A stretch of DNA of 64,000 bases. It comes from Melieria omissa (Eukaryota; Arthropoda; Insecta; Diptera; Ulidiidae). The notes beneath the pieces are model-generated. The model saw only the letters and a list, made by a program, of their open reading frames with translations, did no database searches and had not been told where the DNA came from. The DNA lies in the NCBI GenBank assembly GCA_963971225.1, contig OZ020269.1, positions 83,118,450-83,182,449 of the forward strand. Direction: 5' to 3'. This document shows positions 58,455 through 64,000 of this stretch, one piece after another; within the stretch, counting starts at the first letter, position 1, and each line of letters begins with the position of its first letter. Position numbers and translations under genes: made by a program.

Positions 58455-58603
58455 ACATCCCCCTTCCCTTCCCCAATCCGCTTGAAATGTGTGCTGTAAC
58501 ATATGTTGGAACGGGTGAAATATGTGGTATCGCAATGGGCCTCACAATAGGCCTCCGAGTGTGTCTCTTACAGAGGCAGGCCCCATAACCTAACCTAACC
58601 TAT
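58455..58603 (+). repeat. LINE or SINE 3'-end repeat, copy 2
   Basis: Relative of 52336-52466 (TTGAAATGTGTGCTGTAACA, AATGGGCCTCACAATAGGCC). It ends in TAACCTAACCTAACCT rather than ACCT units. The preceding CCCTTCCCTTCCCC also occurs before the tail of the LINE fragment near 8315. Confidence 0.65.
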
Positions 58604-59137
58604 TTTTATAACATAATCACAGTTTTTTATGGGTATTTTTCTATATATTTTACAGGATCTATAGACTTGTTCATGCTAAATTTTTGTTGGTCAGTCGTTT
58701 TAGTATCCGCGTTATTCTCTAATCTTTAACTCATGAGGAATGTGGGCCAAGCATTGGATTTAATGGATCTATTATTTTGCTTAGGTGGAAATCCTAATAA
58801 ATACTGATAAAACCGAATCGAACATGCGGGACTTTTACAGGCTAAAACAATCTTCTGTCAAAAGACCTACGGGATTTGAGTGCCTTTTCTACAATTAATT
58901 AATAAATCGTAATGGATGTAGCATAGTCGGGATAGTTTGATTCCCATTTATGTCACTTGGAACCACTAAGACTTCAGGAAAACTTGAGCTATTTTCTTAA
59001 TGTTCACTTTTATTATTCTTTATTCTTCTTCTTATTTTGCCCACTTTTAGTATTTAATGGCACTTTTACACAATAGACTCAACAATTAAATGATAGCTCG
59101 ACCTGCCTTGTAGGGCATGGAGATTCTAGGAATTTAA
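58604..59137. other. Gene-free stretch
   Basis: AT-rich; nothing recognised. Confidence 0.4.
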
Positions 59138-59230
59138 TAGAGTCCGACCGATACCAAATTTTTGGGCCGATGCCGATTAATCGGTCGGAAGGGCGAGTTT
59201 GACCGATGCCGATTAATCGGTCGGACTCTA
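59138..59230. mobile_element. Near-palindromic hAT-type MITE (93 bp)
   Basis: TAGAGTCCGACCGAT and ATCGGTCGGACTCTA terminate it, and a perfect 8-bp duplication GAATTTAA flanks it (59130-59137 and 59231-59238). CCGATGCCGATTAATCGGTC occurs twice inside, so most of the element can fold on itself. TAGAG ends with an 8-bp target fit the hAT superfamily. Confidence 0.88.
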
Positions 59231-59238
59231 GAATTTAA

Positions 59239-60536
59239 TTCGAATATTAAAAGAATTAGAGTATGGCATGAAGCGCAATCAGTTCTATACCAGTTTTTTT
59301 CCTTAGAGGATATATTCGTATGATCGGACAAAAAACTGTAGAAAAAAACAGCCATTGAAGAATAAAACTGATTAGGAAAAACCACTCTTGAAGCTGGAAA
59401 GCCATTCTTGACGAATAGTGCTTACATCGCATATGACTTAAATTTCAATTGTGAATACCACTAATAATATTCACATTAGATTTCATTATGAGTATTGCCA
59501 CTTTACTTAATTTTCATATAATTTAAAAAGCATTATGTAAGCTGCCCTTTGTCGTTCAACATTTTTCTGCTACTTAAAGGATAATTAAAACCAAATGGAA
59601 TTTTTAATTCTAAAACAACAAAAGGCACTAAACTTCATGCCACATAGAAACAGCACACAAACTCATCAATAAAGTGCAATTTATGGCCACATTATCCGCC
59701 AACGAGCACATTACTCGAATAATTGCACTCACTCATTGGCTCACAATTAAGCAACAACAACAACAGCAAAAGCCAATTGAGTACAGCAACTGGTGCAATG
59801 AAAAAAAAATCAACACACACACACATGTGTCTGCGAATGAATTTTATAAAATAGTTAGAAAAAAGTGAAAGTGTAACGATCAGTCGAAACGCAGCTCAGC
59901 TGGTTAGCGTCATGCGGCGTTGGCCGGCTGCACGCTGGAAGTGGCAGCAAAAATTGCAACACTGGCAATTGGTCAACCGGTTCTGGACGCAAAATGTTGT
60001 TAACAATCGGACGATTTTCAGTTTGGCAAAAATCAAACTGAACTACTTAAAGGCTGAAGCTGAGATTGGGACAGAATTGACAAGTTTAATTTTTGTTGAA
60101 AAGCGCGAAAGCAGCAGCGACACTCGACTCTGGAACCGGGGGTGCCGGCAACTAACGGAAGTCAATTCATTTCCGCATTCGAGCAGCTAAATCATATGAC
60201 TTGCATTTTGCAATGAGAAAATATTCCCACGCCGCTTTAATTAAAAATGCAATCAGCAGTTAATAAACAACAACAGCAAATTAATTAGCATATCGCCACT
60301 TAAAGTGTGTGCACGTTCTTTAAGATTAACTGGTTCGCCAAACAAAATGAGAGAAAGACACACACACACAGAAAAAGAGAGAGAGTGAGAACGAGAGAAA
60401 GGCAAAGTGAGCGCGTTTGCGTTTCATTTGGGGTTTGCAAAGAGCGCATATTCGCTACAGTCGAGTTGTTGCGACATGTGCGGCTGTCAGTGTTGAAATT
60501 TTCATGTTCAGAAAACACTTAATCCCGCGTTTTCAT
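59239..60536. other. Gene-free stretch
   Basis: A 92-residue frame at 59912-60190 (MRRWPAARWKWQQKLQHWQL...) is open and compositionally mixed but matches nothing I know. A CAGCTCAGCTGGTTAGCG string at 59891 recalls a tRNA D-arm but has no cloverleaf. GAGAGAGA and ACACAC runs lie at 60350-60400. Confidence 0.4.
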
Positions 60537-60620
60537 TTAACACTAGAAAGACCGGAAGGTTTCCATACCTATCTATCCGTTGATATCTCGAAAAGTACAC
60601 ATCGGATTTGGCTAATTGTA

Positions 60621-61907
60621 ACACTTCGTTCAATAATGTGTGTGACTAACTAATTAAAACACATTTGTTTGCCACAATTCGTTTTTATTCATCAACATAG
60701 TCCCCTTTTAGGGAGATACAATCATTCCAACGCTTTTCCAATCTTTCGATACCGCCTTTGTAGAACGATTTTTCTTTGCCTTCAAAATAGGCGTTAGTTT
60801 CGGCGATTACTTCATCATTTGAGCCAAATCTCTTACCGCGGAGCATCTTTGTGAGGTCTGCGAAGAGCCAGTAGTCGCTGGGGGCCAGATCTGGAGAATA
60901 GGGGGGATGAGAAAGCAATTCGAAGCCCAATTCATGCATTTTTGCCATCGTTTTCATCGACTTGTGACACGGTGCATTGTCTTGGTGAAACAACACTTTT
61001 TTCTTCTTCATATGGGGCCGCTTAATCGCGATTTCTTCTTTCAAACGTTCCAACAACGCTATATAATAGTCGCTATTGATTGTTTTCCCTTTCTCAAGAT
61101 AGTCGATGAATATTATTCCGTGCACATCCCAAAATACTGACGCCATAACCTTGCCAGCCGATGTTTGTGCCTTTGGACGCTTTGGGCGGCTTTCACCGGT
61201 TGCATGCCACTCAGCAGACTGCCGATTTGACTCTGGAGTGAAATGGTGGATCCATGTTTCATCCATTGTGATGTACCGATGCAAAAACTCCGACTTGTTG
61301 CGCGTAAACATGTCCAAACAGCTCTTTGAATCATCGATTCGTTGTTGTTTTTGTTCCGGTGTGAGCAAACGCGGCACCCATTTCGAAAACACCTTTTTCA
61401 TAACCAAATGTTCGTGTATTATGGTGTGTACACTGCCTGCTGATATCTTTAGAATGTCAGCAATCTCCCCCACTTTCACTTTACGGTCGGACATAATGAT
61501 TTTCAGTGTTTTTTCCACGTTTTCCGGAATAGCAGCGTCATTTGGCCGTCCAGTAGATGGAATGTCATCGGTGTCTGTACGACCACGTTTGAATTCGGCA
61601 TACCAATAACAAATGGTTCTTTTTGATGGAGCAGAGTCCGAATAATGTTTTTCAAGCCATTCCTGGCACAGTATTTTTTTTCATTAAAAAACAATGATAA
61701 ATCAGCACACGGAATTGCTTTGAATTCATTTTTTTTGAAAACTCAAAAGTAGTGTCACTTAAAGCACTGTAACTTGTAAACTAATGGTCGGATTGACATA
61801 TAATTTTGACAGTAAGCCTAAAAAGGTTCACAATTTCGAAAAAAATATTGATTTAGTATTAGTGCCGCCATCTATGTGTCAGTCCCACACATTATTGAAG
61901 GAAGTGT
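60621..61907 (-). mobile_element. Full-length irritans-type mariner, copy 2
   Basis: The 1287-bp element lies between TA at 60619-60620 and 61908-61909. The left end matches copy 1 exactly for 27 bases; the right end has two substitutions in the terminal repeat (GTCCCACAC and GAAGGAAGTGT). The internal sequence is nearly that of copy 1, pointing to a common recent source. Confidence 0.95.
60685..61729 (-). pseudogene. Mariner transposase, copy 2, one 5-bp deletion
   Basis: Same protein as copy 1. The ATG at 61729 opens MNSKQFRVLIYHCFLMKKNT; then a 5-bp deletion between 61668 and 61669 (compared with copy 1) changes the frame and leads to a stop within a few codons. After that point the original frame is open to the stop at 60685, with IADILKISAGSVHTI (helix-turn-helix), WVPRLLTPEQ, MDETWIHHF, LFHQDNAPCH and YSPDLAPSDYWLF all intact. 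The A-run and C-run broken in copy 1 are whole here. About eight residues differ from copy 1 over 277. Confidence 0.93.
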
Positions 61908-61909
61908 TA

Positions 61910-63409
61910 ATTGTGCAACTAATTGTGGAACCCGATAAAAACAATAAAGCAAAAGTTAATAGAAATACTAACGAAAATACAGATATGTATTTAAAAATTA
62001 AAAACTGTCAAAAATACCGTAGTGGTTATTCTAGCGCAAAAAAGCACTGTTAAGCAAAAATAAAAAAGAAAAAGAACAATTGTTATTGTCCCAATGCTCC
62101 CCAAATTATTGCAGATTAGTAGTAAACGTGACCCAAGTAGGAATTCAGCCAAAGAGGATCACTTCAGGCTACAAACAAACACATTCTTTTCCTCAATTTG
62201 AGTTTAAAAAATTACAAAACGCACTAAGTTGGCAACAGTGACGACTGTAGTGTCAAAGTTTTAAGGGCGCACAAAAACAAAACAGAGAGTTGTTTGTCTG
62301 TATATTAATTGAACTGTTTGGTGCATAAGAACAGCTTAAAGTTTGCTATTAATTGAACTGCTTGGAACTTAAGAACTGCTTAAAGTTTTTAATCTATGCA
62401 ATCAATGAAATATCCAGTGACAGAATAGAGAAACTTTGTAAATGTGAGGCAATTGGTAGAGTAATTCATTGTTGTGCAATAAAGTTACTCGCGGAAATTG
62501 TTTTACTTTCATCTTAAGTTCAATATGTGCCAGAAAATTTTAAACAAAAAGTTTTCAAGTACACGAAAGGCTTTAAAGGGAGAAGAACATCAAATTTAGT
62601 ATATTTATCGATAATTAGTATAGTTTCTTAATGGATTTGAATACATTTCTTGCACTATTTGGTACATCAAAGAATCTTGCAAGACTAAAGTTGGCGCATT
62701 AAAAGGTTTAAAATTAATTGGTTTTACTGTATTTCTTATTAACTCTAAAATAAAACAAACTCCAGTAACTGAAAGTTATATGCATCAATTATTTCTTGAA
62801 GAAGTTTGTAAATATTTTCAATTTTAACATTTCCTGAATTAAACAAATTTTGCTTTATTTTCCCTTTTTATTTTATTTGTCTTGTCCTTTTATTTTCAGT
62901 ATGACAACTAATAAACAATTAAAGTTATATGTCTAAATATCGATAGTCAGTATTTCTGTCGGTGTGTTTATATTTAACCTTTTTGGCCTTTTTAACGTAA
63001 AACAAATTATAAAAAACATCACCTTTGTTTCGTACTTTTTTCAATTTTAGGTCTCAAATTACTAAACGCTGATAAAGATATACATAAATAGAAATTTTTT
63101 AATCAGAATTTCAATAGCAAAACAAGAAAACATGTAAGCATTTATAATTTTCCAAATTTACTTATTTAACAATTCTAGTGTATATTAAGTAACTCACAGA
63201 CTAATAACAGATTAGTATAAATTATTTAAAAAGGGTGTTCAAGATCAGTTTAAAAGACAATTTAGAAGCTGAAAAAACAACAACATTTTAAAGCGAATTA
63301 ATTTCAGCCAAAGTTCAAGCCAGGGGCGCAAATTGGGCGTCATTTAGAACAAAGCGGAGAAGATTGAAAACATCCTAACAAGCAGCATGGGACATTCAAT
63401 ACCACCAGA
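61910..63409. other. Gene-free stretch
   Basis: AT-rich with few open frames. CCAGGGGCGCAAATTGGG at 63321 resembles a left end of the CAGNGGCG MITE family, but no right end was found. Confidence 0.4.
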
Positions 63410-63886
63410 AATTAAATCATGGACACAGGGTCATCCAAATAAGATTCCTCCTATCTTCAAGGAATTTGATATTCAATGAGGAGCACATAGAATTGTACGA
63501 CAGAACAGGGTCAACGAGTCTCAAAGACCGAGGCGCATATCTTATAAAACATTTGGGCTCGTTCAAGTCGTTTGATATACAAACTATGCTACGGCCTTCA
63601 ACCGAAATCTGCATATTCAAGTATAGAGCGGGCTTAGGCTTTAAAGAGCGTTTTCACAGTGTAGGGATCTGTCTACTCTATTTCGCTTGACAAAAGCGAG
63701 CATTGAATATGCTTTAGTAATGGTAAAGTAAAGATGACTGGAAAAGGTGAGCTTGGAATCAGAAATAACTAAAAAGTTCCTTATCTCACTAAGGGACTTA
63801 AGGGGAAAGTTATCGATAGTATAGGAGGTTTGCAGCGGACAACGAGACTTAGAGAAAGCAACATGGGAGCATTTATTGATGTTCAA
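63410..63886 (-). pseudogene. Non-LTR retrotransposon reverse transcriptase fragment
   Basis: Minus-strand frames read NINKCSHVAFSKSRCPLQTS, then FLVISDSKLTFSSHLYFTIT and KAYSMLAFVKRN, the segment after the catalytic core of jockey-type LINE reverse transcriptases (DLGV.xDxxLxFxxH is usual). They continue RSILEYADFG, a stop, HSLYIKRLERAQ, and in a shifted frame KCFIRYAPRSL and SSLNIKFLEDRR. Stops and a frameshift show decay. It is the only LINE piece here that carries reverse transcriptase rather than RNase H sequence. Clade from memory. Confidence 0.75.
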
Positions 63887-64000
63887 TTGTTTAGTTAACT
63901 ACATTACATTTCATTATTGCTTCATTCGTTACCTATCTACGATATAAAAACTGTTGAGTACTAAAAATTAAATGTGTATAAATATAAATATCACAAAGTA
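63887..64000. other. End of window
   Basis: AT-rich; nothing recognised. The LINE fragment may continue beyond the recognisable part. Confidence 0.3.

Noticed and set aside
59885..59915. CAGCTCAGCTGGTTAGCG as a tRNA
   Set aside because: Only a D-arm-like string; there is no B box, anticodon stem or acceptor stem.

Overview
This looks like nuclear DNA of a higher dipteran, possibly a tephritid-type fruit fly. That is an inference. It rests on the AT-rich background, CAA/CAG/TTG-rich noncoding DNA, a eukaryotic tRNA gene with internal A and B boxes, a MADF-BESS gene with a short GT-AG intron, and several mariner lineages typical of flies. There are no operons, ribosome binding sites or CRISPR arrays. 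The window is mostly intergenic or intronic, with only two genes I can support: a tRNA-Arg(CCT) at 29616-29688 and a two-exon MADF-BESS regulator at 46698-47618. Most other open frames are chance, or lie in simple repeats or dead transposons.

Region 1-11.8 kb: a 180-bp duplication, a deleted DD41D (rosa-type) mariner (1943-2798), a non-autonomous Helitron whose core is a tandem array of about 268-bp units (3312-4922), a deleted mauritiana-type mariner (6825-7372), a LINE 3' fragment (7782-8350), then CAA/CAG-rich noncoding DNA and the first locus of a two-monomer satellite, interrupted by a 152-bp hAT-type MITE.

Region 11.8-29.6 kb: long AT-rich or pyrimidine-rich noncoding DNA, a dead minus-strand LINE holding both a hAT-type MITE and a deleted mariner (19560-21035), and two pentanucleotide arrays (TTTTA and AGTCT). 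Region 29.6-44.6 kb: the tRNA, the second satellite locus, a dispersed repeat present twice, a decayed mariner-like transposase, and a 1290-bp irritans-type mariner (41362-42651).

Region 44.6-49 kb holds the protein gene in a cluster of small DNA transposons: a hAT-type MITE with a perfect 8-bp target duplication, TTAA-flanked (piggyBac-like) elements, and a TA-flanked element with 24-bp perfect terminal repeats that ends 283 bp before the start codon. The gene has an Inr-like sequence next to a palindromic pair of CGATAG sites, and the upstream TA element carries three more ATCGATAG sites. Region 49-64 kb: noncoding DNA, a TTAA element nested inside a different TTAA element, LINE fragments, a 93-bp hAT-type MITE, and a second irritans-type mariner about 97% identical in protein to the first but with a different lesion.

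I found no novel gene system. The value of the window is in its well-bounded transposon insertions with target-site duplications, their nesting order, and the possible transposon contribution to the one promoter.
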